A stretch of DNA of 64,000 bases, from assembly GCA_029202485.1 (NCBI GenBank), contig CP119313.1, forward strand, positions 620,001 to 684,000, in the 5' to 3' direction. The notes under the pieces are model-generated. The model was not told the DNA's origin and did no database searches. It saw only the letters and a list, made by a program, of their open reading frames with translations. This document shows positions 18,152 through 26,620 of the stretch, piece by piece. The stretch's first letter is position 1, and each line of letters begins with the position of its first letter. The translations under genes and the position numbers were made by a program. Source of the DNA: Candidatus Pedobacter colombiensis. GTDB lineage: Bacteria; Bacteroidota; Bacteroidia; Sphingobacteriales; Sphingobacteriaceae.

Positions 18152-18730
18152 TTATTTTTTTATCTTTTTCAAAATACTCTCTACCACTCTTGGATAATGT
18201 AGGTGTTCTAATTGCTGACCTTTGAATTTAATCATCTCCAGGTTGTCATCTTTTTCTATGCGGTATTTAGCCTGGTAAATGTATTCGCCTTCATCGTAAT
18301 GCTCATTTACATAATGAATGGTGATGCCTCCTTCGGTTTCTTTGGCTTCCATTACAGCATGGTGTACATGGTCGCCATACATACCCTTACCACCAAATTT
18401 AGGTAAAATGGCAGGGTGGATATTAACAATGCGGCCAGGGTATTCGGCAATGAGGTTTTTAGGGATCAGCCATAAAAATCCTGCAAGTACAATCAGATCT
18501 ATTTCCAGGTTTTTTAATAAGTCGATAATGTTGTCGGTCTGATAAAATTCATGCCTGTCAAACACATGAGAAGGGATTTCGAAGTTGTCGGCCCGCTGTA
18601 AAACATACGCGTCAGGATTGTTGGTCAGCACCAAAGCGATTTCAACTTCCGTACTTCGTTTAAAATGCTCCATTATTTTTTGAGCATTTGATCCTGATCC
18701 TGAGGCAAATATGGCGATGCGCTTCTTCAT
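18152..18730 (-). CDS. purN: phosphoribosylglycinamide formyltransferase
   Basis: This 192-residue enzyme transfers a formyl group from 10-formyl-THF to GAR in purine synthesis. The start FASGSGSNAQ and the catalytic region (NIHPAILPKFGGKGMYGDHVHHAV, with the Asn/His pair and later Asp in HYDEGEYI) are clear. It is convergent with nothing and lies just downstream of purH's divergent-looking gap, but both genes read on the minus strand. Confidence 0.95.
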   Translation of the reverse strand: MKKRIAIFASGSGSNAQKIMEHFKRSTEVEIALVLTNNPDAYVLQRADNFEIPSHVFDRHEFYQTDNIIDLLKNLEIDLIVLAGFLWLIPKNLIAEYPGRIVNIHPAILPKFGGKGMYGDHVHHAVMEAKETEGGITIHYVNEHYDEGEYIYQAKYRIEKDDNLEMIKFKGQQLEHLHYPRVVESILKKIKK

Positions 18731-18795
18731 GACGTTTTTCAGTTAGTGTGATGTTTTTTTGCAATAAAGCTATAATAAGCCCCTTTATTCGTGCT

Positions 18796-18803
18796 CAAAG
18801 ATA
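18796..18803 (-). promoter_or_regulatory. -7 element of purN
   Basis: The minus strand reads TATCTTTG (plus-strand CAAAGATA), an exact TAnnTTTG, about 65 nt upstream of the purN ATG. No clear -33 TTTG is seen. Confidence 0.45.
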
Positions 18804-18951
18804 AAAAATTATCACTACCATCTATAAATGTTCGGCCTTTGTAAAAATAATAGGATTAAAGAACATTTTGGGGTGAAATAAGTTACTTTCATTGGAGAGT
18901 ATATTTTGCTTTCCCTTCATTTTTTGTTTAAAACCTATAAATACCATAATC

Positions 18952-19692
18952 ATGGAAACAAACACCCGCAGAGATTTTATTAAAACTACGTTAACTGCCT
19001 CATTGGTGGCTGCTGTAGGTTCCCCAGTTTTGTTAAATGGAGGTGCTGCATTGGCCGCTGCTGTAACTGGTGAAAGAAATATCGGTCTTGCCCCGTTGAA
19101 GTTTGTACAGCTTCCCTTAAAATATGAGTACAATGCGCTGGAGCCAAATATTGATGCGCTTACGATGGAGATTCATTATACAAAGCACCTTGCCGCTTAT
19201 GTTAAAAATGCAAACGATGCAATTGTGGCTGAAAACATACCCTATACCACAGAAATCGAGTTTTTTAATAATGCTTCAAAGCTTTCGGCCAAAGCACGTA
19301 ACAATGGGGGCGGGGTATGGAATCACAATTTCTTTTTTGCGACTTTAAAACCAGGTGCTTCAACTGAACCTCAAGGAAAATTAAAAGATGCAATTATTAA
19401 AGCATTTGGTTCTGTTGATAAATTTAAAGAACAATTTTCCGCTGCTGCAGCAGCACGTTTTGGATCTGGATGGGCATGGCTGGTAAATGATAATGGGACT
19501 TTAAAGATATGTTCGACGGCCAATCAGGACAACCCTTTGTTTGACAATGCAGAAGTAAAAGGAGTGCCTTTGTTGGGGCTAGATGTGTGGGAACATGCTT
19601 ATTACCTTAAATATCAGAATAGACGTCCGGATTATATTGCCAACTGGTGGAATACGGTAGATTGGAATTTGGTAGGGAAAAGGTATTTATAG
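18952..19692 (+). CDS. superoxide dismutase (Mn-type) with Tat signal
   Basis: This 246-residue Fe/Mn-family SOD begins METNTRRDFIKTT, a twin-arginine signal with a hydrophobic stretch to about residue 36. That fixes the start at 18952; a longer frame beginning at 18892 would bury the Tat motif. Metal ligands are His75 (EIHYTKH), His125 (WNHNFFF), Asp211 and His215 (LDVWEHAYY). STANQD around residues 188-193 is the Mn-type signature. It should be exported folded to the periplasm or anchored there. Its last 6 nt overlap the convergent gene. Confidence 0.92.
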   Translation: METNTRRDFIKTTLTASLVAAVGSPVLLNGGAALAAAVTGERNIGLAPLKFVQLPLKYEYNALEPNIDALTMEIHYTKHLAAYVKNANDAIVAENIPYTTEIEFFNNASKLSAKARNNGGGVWNHNFFFATLKPGASTEPQGKLKDAIIKAFGSVDKFKEQFSAAAAARFGSGWAWLVNDNGTLKICSTANQDNPLFDNAEVKGVPLLGLDVWEHAYYLKYQNRRPDYIANWWNTVDWNLVGKRYL

Positions 19693-20169
19693 AGGAACAC
19701 CAGTATAGCTTATGGCATTTTTATCCCAGATATAAATGCCATTCTTTTCATTCTGGCATACATACCAATTCTTGCCCTCTATGGAGTTTTTAAGAACAAT
19801 AGGGTAATCTTTGTCGTCTGTTTTTTGCCAGTAGCCTTTACGTTTTTCACCATAGGCTTCCCAGTAATAGGTTCCGTCGGCATTGATGTATAGTGGCTTG
19901 GTTTGAGCATTAGCGCTGATGTGTAAATAGGTATATCCACCGGTTTGAGTCGTATAAAAAGCATTGGTTACTCCTGTTCGCCATTTACGTGTAAAGAAGC
20001 TTAGGTCAGATTTTTGTTCAACAACAGTAGGTTTGGTTTTAATGTTGTTGTCTGCTTCAAGCGATCGTCCTTTGTAAACTTCAATTTCTTTTGCCTTTTC
20101 AACTTTAATTTGACTGCGTGTTTGTAGCACTGCAAATAGTAGAATTAATAAAAGTTGTAAATGTTTCAT
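19687..20169 (-). CDS. secreted hypothetical protein
   Basis: This 160-residue protein has a signal peptide (about residues 1-19, cleaved near RSQ). The mature part has many aromatic residues and repeated beta-type segments (GGYTYLHI, DGTYYWEAYGEKRKGYW, KNGIYIWDK). This resembles small beta-sandwich or lipocalin-like periplasmic proteins, but I recognise no family. It converges on and overlaps the SOD gene by 6 nt. Confidence 0.7.
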   Translation of the reverse strand: MKHLQLLLILLFAVLQTRSQIKVEKAKEIEVYKGRSLEADNNIKTKPTVVEQKSDLSFFTRKWRTGVTNAFYTTQTGGYTYLHISANAQTKPLYINADGTYYWEAYGEKRKGYWQKTDDKDYPIVLKNSIEGKNWYVCQNEKNGIYIWDKNAISYTGVPL

Positions 20170-20397
20170 GATGTTATGGTTTTAAGAGTTTGAAATCTAA
20201 AACAAGATAGATTGAGCTTTTTTGATGGTTTATGTGTAAAAATATATAAAACTTCTTTAATGTCAAATAGTTGCAGCTATTTTCGTCTTAACAGGGTTTT
20301 ATCATTAAATACGAGTTTAAGGCCTAAAGGAATTATACTTGGTTAATTGAAATAATTGGACAAAAAGCAATTAACCAAAAAATATTTATACAATGCT

Positions 20398-20429
20398 TTT
20401 GTATTTTAAAAACATTAATTCTATATTTG
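20398..20429 (+). promoter_or_regulatory. promoter of rpsT
   Basis: TTTG (20398-20401) and TATATTTG (20422-20429) are separated by 20 nt, an exact consensus match. The initiation region reads GCAGTCCGAAAAACA, nearly identical to that of rpsU. A small AGAGC-TTT-GCTCT hairpin lies at 20455-20467 in the leader. The gap from 20170 to 20397 shows no other feature. Confidence 0.8.
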
Positions 20430-20494
20430 CAGTCCGAAAAACAGAAAGAATAACAGAGCTTTGCTCTAACTATAAAATACTTTAATAACAAAAA

Positions 20495-20749
20495 ATGGCA
20501 AATCATAAATCTTCATTAAAAAGAATTAGAGCAAACGCAACTAAACGTTTACGTAACAGATACCAGGCAAAAACAACTCGTACGTTTATCAAAAGATTGC
20601 GTGGCGCTGAAGATAAAAAAACTGGATTAGAATTACTTCCTAAAGTAATTTCTATGCTAGATCGTTTAGCCAAAAAGAATGTTATTCATAAAAACAAAGC
20701 AGCTAACAACAAATCTAAGCTGACTAAATTTGTTAATGGCTTAAAATAA
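20495..20749 (+). CDS. rpsT: 30S ribosomal protein S20 (bS20)
   Basis: This 84-residue basic protein starts MANHKSSLKRIRANATKRLRNR, typical of bS20, which binds 16S rRNA helices 9 and 44. It is a single-gene unit with its own promoter and terminator. The leader has no Shine-Dalgarno sequence but is A-rich before the ATG, as usual in this phylum. Confidence 0.96.
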   Translation: MANHKSSLKRIRANATKRLRNRYQAKTTRTFIKRLRGAEDKKTGLELLPKVISMLDRLAKKNVIHKNKAANNKSKLTKFVNGLK

Positions 20750-20771
20750 CAATAGCTTTACAATATTATAG

Positions 20772-20804
20772 ACGGGATATGCATTGCATATCCCGTTTTT
20801 TTTT
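20772..20804 (+). terminator. intrinsic terminator of rpsT
   Basis: An 11-bp perfect stem (ACGGGATATGC with GCATATCCCGT) closes a 3-nt loop and is followed by a run of nine T. Confidence 0.9.
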
Positions 20805-20827
20805 GTTCAAAAACTGAATTTGTAAAG

Positions 20828-21526
20828 ATGAACCGATACCAGGAAAAAATAGGAATAAAAATGTGGGCGGAAGCTGACAGGCCCCGCGAAAAACTATTGT
20901 TGAATGGTCGGAGGTATCTTACAGATGCAGAGTTGATCGCTATTTTAATTGGTTCCGGCAATAAGGACGAAACTGCGGTAGACCTAAGTAAACGCATCCT
21001 TGGGTTTTATAACAATGATCTGGATGCGCTTGGAAAAGTGTCTGTAAAAGATCTTTCGAAGTTTAAGGGGATAGGTGAAGCTAAAGCTGTTGCTATAGTG
21101 GCGGCTTTGGAACTTGGGAGGAGAAGAAAGGAAACTGCCAGTCGTAACCTGGTTAAGATCGTAACATCAGCAGATGCATTTGCTGTGTTGCTGCCGGTTT
21201 TTGCTGATCTGAATCATGAGGAATTTTGGATATTGATACTAAATCAAGCCAATTATTTAATTGGTAAACAGTTGATTAGTAAAGGTGGGATGGCAGGTAC
21301 TGTGGCCGACCCAAAGATTATTTTTAAGACTGCGCTGGAACACAATGCAGCTTATGTAATCCTGGCCCATAATCATCCTTCAGGGAGTTTAAAACCAAGT
21401 CAACAGGATATAAATATTACCAAAAAAATGGTTGAGGCCGGGAGGGTGCTTGATCTGCATGTGCTGGATCATCTGATTGTAACAGATAAAGTATTTTTTA
21501 GTTTCGGCGACGAGGGTTTAATTTAA
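20828..21526 (+). CDS. radC: RadC-family JAB/MPN protein
   Basis: This 232-residue protein has an N-terminal helix-hairpin-helix (KFKGIGEAKAVAIVAALELGRR, about residues 70-95) and a C-terminal JAB/MPN domain with the metal motif HNHPSG plus a downstream Asp (SQQD). The family was first linked to DNA repair, but its enzymatic role is unproven. It starts 23 nt after the rpsT terminator. Confidence 0.93.
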   Translation: MNRYQEKIGIKMWAEADRPREKLLLNGRRYLTDAELIAILIGSGNKDETAVDLSKRILGFYNNDLDALGKVSVKDLSKFKGIGEAKAVAIVAALELGRRRKETASRNLVKIVTSADAFAVLLPVFADLNHEEFWILILNQANYLIGKQLISKGGMAGTVADPKIIFKTALEHNAAYVILAHNHPSGSLKPSQQDINITKKMVEAGRVLDLHVLDHLIVTDKVFFSFGDEGLI

Positions 21527-21558
21527 TTCCTTAGCTTTCTCCTTTCAGCATTAAATAA

Positions 21559-21566
21559 TATCTTTG
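21559..21566 (+). promoter_or_regulatory. -7 element of pheT
   Basis: TATCTTTG fits TAnnTTTG exactly, 17 nt before the pheT ATG. No convincing -33 element is seen. Confidence 0.5.
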
Positions 21567-21583
21567 CGTTTTATAGAATAAAA

Positions 21584-23983
21584 ATGAAGATATCATACAA
21601 TTGGCTAAAACAGTTCATTCAGACAGATAAAACACCACAGGAGCTTTCTTTAATATTAACCAATATAGGTTTGGAGGTTGAAAGCCTGGAAACGGTTCAG
21701 CCTGTTGCAGGTGGCTTGGAAGGATTAGTTATAGGTCATGTATTGAGTTGCGTGCAGCACCCTAATGCTGATCGTTTGCACGTAACAACTGTAGACGTTG
21801 GTACTGGGGAACCTTTGCAGATTGTTTGTGGCGCACCAAATGTAGCCCAGGGACAAAAAGTTGTGGTTGCAACTGTAGGTACTACGGTTTATCCGAATGA
21901 AGGCGAGCCTTTCAAAATTAATAAATCAAAAATAAGAGGAGAAGCATCTGAAGGGATGATTTGTGCCGAAGATGAGATCGGTTTGGGTGTGTCTCATGAC
22001 GGGATTATGGTACTGCCTGAAGATACCGTAGTGGGGACAACTGCAAAAGCTTATTTCAATTTGGAAGATGATTATCTTTTTGAAATTGGCCTTACCCCAA
22101 ATAGGGCAGATGCAGCATCGCATTTAGGTGTGGCGAGAGATTTAGCCGCTTATTTCCGTACCAATATACAGATGCCTGATGTTTCAGGTTTTAAAACAGA
22201 TAACGAAAGTCTGCTGATAGATGTGAAAGTAGAGGACACCGTCGCCTGCCCAAGATACAGCAGTGTTACCATTAGTGGTGTTACGGTTAAGGCCTCTCCA
22301 GACTGGTTACAAGATAAATTGAAAGTGATAGGCATCAGGCCGATTAACAATATTGTAGACATTACCAATTATGTACTGCATGATCTTGGTGTGCCACTTC
22401 ATGCTTTTGATGCAGATCAGATTAAAGGTGGACAAGTATATGTTAAGAAATGTGCAGAAGGAACACCTTTTGTAACACTTGATGGTGTGGAGCGTAAACT
22501 TTCTTCAGAAGATCTGATGATTTGCAATGCAGAAGCACCTATGTGTATTGCCGGCGTATTTGGCGGTAAAAACTCTGGGGTAAGTGAGACAACGACTAAT
22601 ATATTTTTGGAAAGTGCCTACTTTAATGCCGTATCTGTACGTAAAACTTCGAAAAGACATGGATTGAAAACAGATGCTTCCTTCAGATTTGAACGTGGTA
22701 CCGATCCTGATATGACTGTTACTGCTTTAAAGCGTGCAGCCTTATTGATTGCAGAGCTTGGCGGCGGAAAGATTGCTTCGCAGGTTTCTGATATCTATCC
22801 TAATCCGGTACAGGCTTTTGATGTTGAAGTAAAATATCAAAATATCAATGGGTTAATTGGTGCTGAAATTGCCACTGAAGAGATTAAAGCCATCATTGTT
22901 GCCTTGGGTATTGCTGTTACCGCAGAAACTACTGAAGGGCTGAGCTTAAAGGTGCCTGCTTTTAAAGTGGATGTAACACGTGAGTGCGACATTACTGAGG
23001 AAGTATTGAGGATTTATGGTTATAACAATATCGAGATTCCAAGTAAAATAAATGCATCTTTATCGTACAGTTCAAAACCTGATAAAGAACAAACACAGCA
23101 TGTGATTGCTGATATGCTTACTGCTAATGGCTATTTAGAGATCTGGTGCAACTCATTAACCAAAGGTGCCTATTCAAAAAATCCAGCGGAAGCAGTTCAG
23201 ATCTTAAATCCATTGAGTTCTGACTTGAATGTAATGCGTCAGGAGCTATTAATGCCTGCTTTGGAAAGCGTTGCCTATAACCAAAACAGAAAGACTTCTG
23301 ATATCAAGTTTTATGAGTTTGGTAAAACCTATCACCTGATTAACGAGAAGTATGTTGAGCGTCCGCGTTTATTGGTCGTGCTTTCGGGCAGTAACCAGGC
23401 AGAGCAATGGAATCAAAAACAAGTGCCGGTTAGCTTTTATCATCTAAAAGCTGTAGTTGATGCAATTGTAGGTCGATTGGGGATTACCAGCTATCAATCT
23501 GATGAGATCAAAGATGAAAGCTTTGCTTTTGGATTGAAATATTTTAGAGGTGATAAAGTAATTGTAAGCTTTGGTGCTGCAACAGCAGCCGATAAAAAGA
23601 AAGCTGATGTGGATAAAGATGTTTATTATGCAGACTTTGATTGGGCATTGTTGCTTGATATGGTAAGAAAGAACAAAATTATCAATAAAGAAGTTCCTAA
23701 ATACCCTGCTGTAAGAAGAGATTTGTCTATGTTGGTTGATACTGATATAACTTTTGAGGCTTTGAAAACTGTTGCCTTTAAGGCAGAGAAGAAGCTGATT
23801 AAAAATATACAGGTATTTGATGTGTATGTAGGCGATAAATTACCTGAGGGTAAAAAGTCTTATGCTTTGAACTTTACGATACAGGATGAGGAGCAAACCT
23901 TAACCGATAAGCAAATTGATGCCGTTATGCAAAAGATTATTCATAACTTAGCACAAACAGTAAAAGCAGAAATTAGAAAATAA
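21584..23983 (+). CDS. pheT: phenylalanine--tRNA ligase beta subunit
   Basis: This 799-residue subunit pairs with PheS to charge tRNA-Phe. Visible domains are the N-terminal tRNA-binding EMAP/OB fold (about residues 40-150), the B3/B4 editing region (about 210-390), the B5 domain (about 400-475) and the C-terminal ferredoxin-like anticodon-binding domain (about 705-799, KYPAVRRDLSMLVD). pheS is not adjacent, which is usual for this phylum. Confidence 0.96.
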   Translation: MKISYNWLKQFIQTDKTPQELSLILTNIGLEVESLETVQPVAGGLEGLVIGHVLSCVQHPNADRLHVTTVDVGTGEPLQIVCGAPNVAQGQKVVVATVGTTVYPNEGEPFKINKSKIRGEASEGMICAEDEIGLGVSHDGIMVLPEDTVVGTTAKAYFNLEDDYLFEIGLTPNRADAASHLGVARDLAAYFRTNIQMPDVSGFKTDNESLLIDVKVEDTVACPRYSSVTISGVTVKASPDWLQDKLKVIGIRPINNIVDITNYVLHDLGVPLHAFDADQIKGGQVYVKKCAEGTPFVTLDGVERKLSSEDLMICNAEAPMCIAGVFGGKNSGVSETTTNIFLESAYFNAVSVRKTSKRHGLKTDASFRFERGTDPDMTVTALKRAALLIAELGGGKIASQVSDIYPNPVQAFDVEVKYQNINGLIGAEIATEEIKAIIVALGIAVTAETTEGLSLKVPAFKVDVTRECDITEEVLRIYGYNNIEIPSKINASLSYSSKPDKEQTQHVIADMLTANGYLEIWCNSLTKGAYSKNPAEAVQILNPLSSDLNVMRQELLMPALESVAYNQNRKTSDIKFYEFGKTYHLINEKYVERPRLLVVLSGSNQAEQWNQKQVPVSFYHLKAVVDAIVGRLGITSYQSDEIKDESFAFGLKYFRGDKVIVSFGAATAADKKKADVDKDVYYADFDWALLLDMVRKNKIINKEVPKYPAVRRDLSMLVDTDITFEALKTVAFKAEKKLIKNIQVFDVYVGDKLPEGKKSYALNFTIQDEEQTLTDKQIDAVMQKIIHNLAQTVKAEIRK

Positions 23984-24002
23984 GAAATAAAAAATACTAT
24001 TC

Positions 24003-24293
24003 ATGTCATCAGTTGCAGATCAATTAACCTCCGTATTGCAGAAAACTGCTCGTTTAATAGAGCTTTGTGGTGCATTACAAGAAGAAAATGAGCTGCTAAA
24101 GCTGGAAAATGAATCGATAAAAGTTGCGCTTGATACTTCAAAAAACAAGAATGCAGACCTGGAAGAAAAGCTAAGGGTTTTGAAATTGGCGAAAAGTATT
24201 GAAGGTACAAGTGAAAAGACACTTGATATAAAGCAAAAAATTAACGATTTTGTGCGTGAAATAGACAAGTGTGTAGTATTGCTTAAAAAATAA
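24003..24293 (+). CDS. coiled-coil protein preceding ZapA
   Basis: This 96-residue protein is almost wholly helical, with a heptad-rich coiled coil (about residues 15-65, LQEENELLKLENESIK). It has no signal or membrane helix. It lies between pheT (19 nt) and zapA (32 nt) on the same strand. By size, coiled coil and context it may be a division-associated partner comparable to ZapB, but I see no direct sequence proof. Confidence 0.75.
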   Translation: MSSVADQLTSVLQKTARLIELCGALQEENELLKLENESIKVALDTSKNKNADLEEKLRVLKLAKSIEGTSEKTLDIKQKINDFVREIDKCVVLLKK

Positions 24294-24325
24294 GGAATAC
24301 CTGAAAAGTGAAACAAAGCTAAGAA

Positions 24326-24616
24326 ATGGGAGAAATCTCGATAAAAATAACTATTTCCGATCGTATCTACCCTTTAAAGGTAAATACTGAAGAGGAAGAA
24401 ATTGTAAGGCGGGCAGCCAAGATTATTAATGAGCGCATAAAGGACTATCAGGAAAATTATGCGGTTAGAGATAAGCAGGATTTGCTCTCTATGGCAGTAC
24501 TGCACTATGCAACGGCAGTATTGAGGGTAGAGAATAAAGTCCAGAATCAGGATACTGCAGTTGCCGAGAAGGTGGAGGAATTGGATAGTTTATTAAACGG
24601 ATTTTTTTCAAAATAA
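24326..24616 (+). CDS. zapA: cell division protein ZapA
   Basis: This 96-residue protein matches ZapA: SIKITISDRIYPLKV at the N-terminus, then EEEIVRRAAKIINERI, and a helical C-terminal dimerisation region. ZapA bundles FtsZ filaments at the division ring. It is followed at once by the 6S RNA candidate; in many other bacteria too the 6S gene lies by zapA. Confidence 0.93.
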   Translation: MGEISIKITISDRIYPLKVNTEEEEIVRRAAKIINERIKDYQENYAVRDKQDLLSMAVLHYATAVLRVENKVQNQDTAVAEKVEELDSLLNGFFSK

Positions 24617-24649
24617 GTACGTTCTTTACATAAGTTAAGATTAGCACGA

Positions 24650-24833
24650 AGATATAGCCGCAGCTACGTTTTTGAGTTTCACTATTTTTAAAACTTAACA
24701 CTTCAATATTTATAGGATTAAGAGGGTGTATTTCATTTACATTTATGTACCTGAAAATGACTTAAATCCTAATTATAATTAGTTGAGGTTTTTAAAACTT
24801 GGGACTTATTAAATTTAGTTGCGGTTTTTTTTT
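24650..24833 (+). ncRNA. ssrS: 6S RNA candidate
   Basis: The interval between zapA and rny folds as one long imperfect rod of about 180 nt, the size of 6S RNA. CCGCAGCTA (24658-24666) pairs with TAGTTGCGG (24816-24824), followed by nine T. Inside, TGAGTTTC (24673-24680) pairs with GGGACTTA (24801-24808) using G-T pairs. An AT-rich centre follows, then CTTCAA/TTGAGG, AGGATT-AAG/CTTAAATCCT and an apical TCATTT/AAATGA helix. 6S RNA binds RNA polymerase by mimicking an open promoter. Neighbourhood to zapA is known for 6S genes in other phyla. The 5' end is estimated; I saw no clear promoter. Confidence 0.65.
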
Positions 24834-24890
24834 GAAACGAATATGGGCATGTTAAACAGAAATGAAGAGCTGCTCAAAATAAAATATAAG

Positions 24891-24952
24891 TAATCAGATA
24901 GGATTAACATCCCGGTGGGATTGATAACGATCAAAAGGATTGTATCTGATTA
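24891..24952 (+). promoter_or_regulatory. structured leader of rny
   Basis: A perfect 10-bp outer stem, TAATCAGATA (24891-24900) with TATCTGATTA (24943-24952), encloses two further hairpins: ATCCC-GGT-GGGAT (24909-24921) and TTGAT-AACG-ATCAA (about 24921-24934). The element ends 21 nt before the rny ATG. It could be an autoregulatory site or a ligand-binding leader; I match it to no known riboswitch. Confidence 0.55.
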
Positions 24953-24973
24953 AACAATAAATACAAATAGAGA

Positions 24974-26536
24974 ATGGAAATATTAGGAATAATAGGATAT
25001 GTACTGGCCGGCCTTGCAATCGGCGTTCTGGTTGGGAGGTTCCTGCTAAGAAACCTGCTAAAAACGCAGGAGATTGCGGCCCAGACCAAAGTGAAAAAGA
25101 TGCTTAAGGATGCAGAGAGCAAAGCTGAGATCTTGAAAAAAGACAGGTTACTGGAAGCAAAAGAAAAGTTTTTGCAATTGAAATCTGAGCATGAGCAGGA
25201 AGTAAATAATAAAAACAACCAGATCAACCAGCGTGAAAATGCAATTAAACAAAAGGAACAAAGCATCAACCAGCGCTTAGAGAATTTCAACCGTAAGGAA
25301 CAGGAAATTGATAACCATAAAAAGAACCTGGAGAAACAAACTGAACTTGCTGTAAAGAAACAAGAAGAAGTAGATGTTTTAAAAAATCAACATGTTAAAC
25401 AATTGGAAACTATTGCCGGCTTAAGTGCTGATGAAGCAAAAAACCAATTGGTAGAAAGCATGAAGCAGGAAGCTCGTACTCAAGCCATGATCCAGGTAAA
25501 GGATATTGTGGATGAAGCTAAGCTTACTGCAACTAAAGAAGCTAAAAAAGTAGTGATTCAAACTATACAGCGTACTGCTGTAGAAGCTGCCATTGAAAAT
25601 ACGGTTTCCATCTTTCATATAGAAAGTGATGAAATAAAGGGCCGTGTAATTGGTCGTGAAGGACGTAACATCCGTGCGCTGGAAGCAGCAACAGGTATTG
25701 AGATCATCGTAGATGATACTCCGGAAGCCATTATATTATCAGGCTTTGATCCGGTAAGAAGAGAAATTGCGCGTTTGGCTTTACACCGTTTGGTAACAGA
25801 TGGAAGGATTCACCCAGCGCGTATTGAAGAGGTGGTTGCTAAAACCAAGAAACAGATCGAAGACGAAATTGTAGAGATCGGTGAGCGTACTGTAATAGAC
25901 CTTGGTATCCATGGCCTACACCCAGAACTGATCAGAATGGTTGGACGTATGCGTTACCGTTCTTCTTATGGCCAGAACTTATTGCATCACTCGCGTGAGG
26001 TAGCCAACTTCTGTGCTACAATGGCTGCAGAATTAGGCTTGAATGCTAAAATGGCAAAGCGTGCCGGGCTATTACATGATATAGGTAAAGTACCTGATGA
26101 TAATCCTGAATTGCCGCACGCAATTTTAGGTATGCAGCTGGCTGAAAAATATAAAGAGCATCCGGAAATTTGTAACGCCATCGGTGCTCACCATGATGAG
26201 ATAGAAATGACTTCGATGATCTCACCAATTGTACAAGCTTGTGATGCGATATCAGGTGCCCGCCCAGGAGCCCGTCGTGAAGTTGTTGAAAGCTATATCA
26301 AACGCTTAAAAGAATTAGAAGAGCTAGCGCTTTCATACCCTGGTGTAGAAAAAACTTTTGCCATACAGGCGGGTAGAGAACTACGTGTAGTAGTAGAGAG
26401 TGAAAGAGTAACAGATCAGCAGGCTGAACTATTAGCTGCAGATATCTCTAACCGTATACAAACTGAAATGACTTATCCGGGACAGATTAAAGTAACCGTG
26501 ATCAGGGAAACCAGATCAGTTTCATTTGCGAAATAA
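24974..26536 (+). CDS. rny: ribonuclease Y
   Basis: This 520-residue membrane-anchored endoribonuclease starts mRNA decay. Domains in order: an N-terminal membrane helix (about residues 3-25), a long coiled coil (about 35-200), a KH domain (GRVIGREGRNIRALE, about 215-275) and an HD domain with LLHHSREVANF and LLHDIGKV plus GAHHDEIE. Length is normal. It lies after a 6S RNA candidate and a structured leader. Confidence 0.96.
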   Translation: MEILGIIGYVLAGLAIGVLVGRFLLRNLLKTQEIAAQTKVKKMLKDAESKAEILKKDRLLEAKEKFLQLKSEHEQEVNNKNNQINQRENAIKQKEQSINQRLENFNRKEQEIDNHKKNLEKQTELAVKKQEEVDVLKNQHVKQLETIAGLSADEAKNQLVESMKQEARTQAMIQVKDIVDEAKLTATKEAKKVVIQTIQRTAVEAAIENTVSIFHIESDEIKGRVIGREGRNIRALEAATGIEIIVDDTPEAIILSGFDPVRREIARLALHRLVTDGRIHPARIEEVVAKTKKQIEDEIVEIGERTVIDLGIHGLHPELIRMVGRMRYRSSYGQNLLHHSREVANFCATMAAELGLNAKMAKRAGLLHDIGKVPDDNPELPHAILGMQLAEKYKEHPEICNAIGAHHDEIEMTSMISPIVQACDAISGARPGARREVVESYIKRLKELEELALSYPGVEKTFAIQAGRELRVVVESERVTDQQAELLAADISNRIQTEMTYPGQIKVTVIRETRSVSFAK

Positions 26537-26563
26537 ACAGCAACAACGTTGTTATATTTAGGG

Positions 26564-26593
26564 AAAGCGATAGATTATTCTATCGCTTTTTTT
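26564..26593 (+). terminator. intrinsic terminator of rny
   Basis: AAAGCGATAGA pairs over 11 bp with TCTATCGCTTT around a TTAT loop, with a T run following. Confidence 0.88.
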
Positions 26594-26620
26594 ATTTTTA
26601 CACGGTAAATAAATGTAGAC

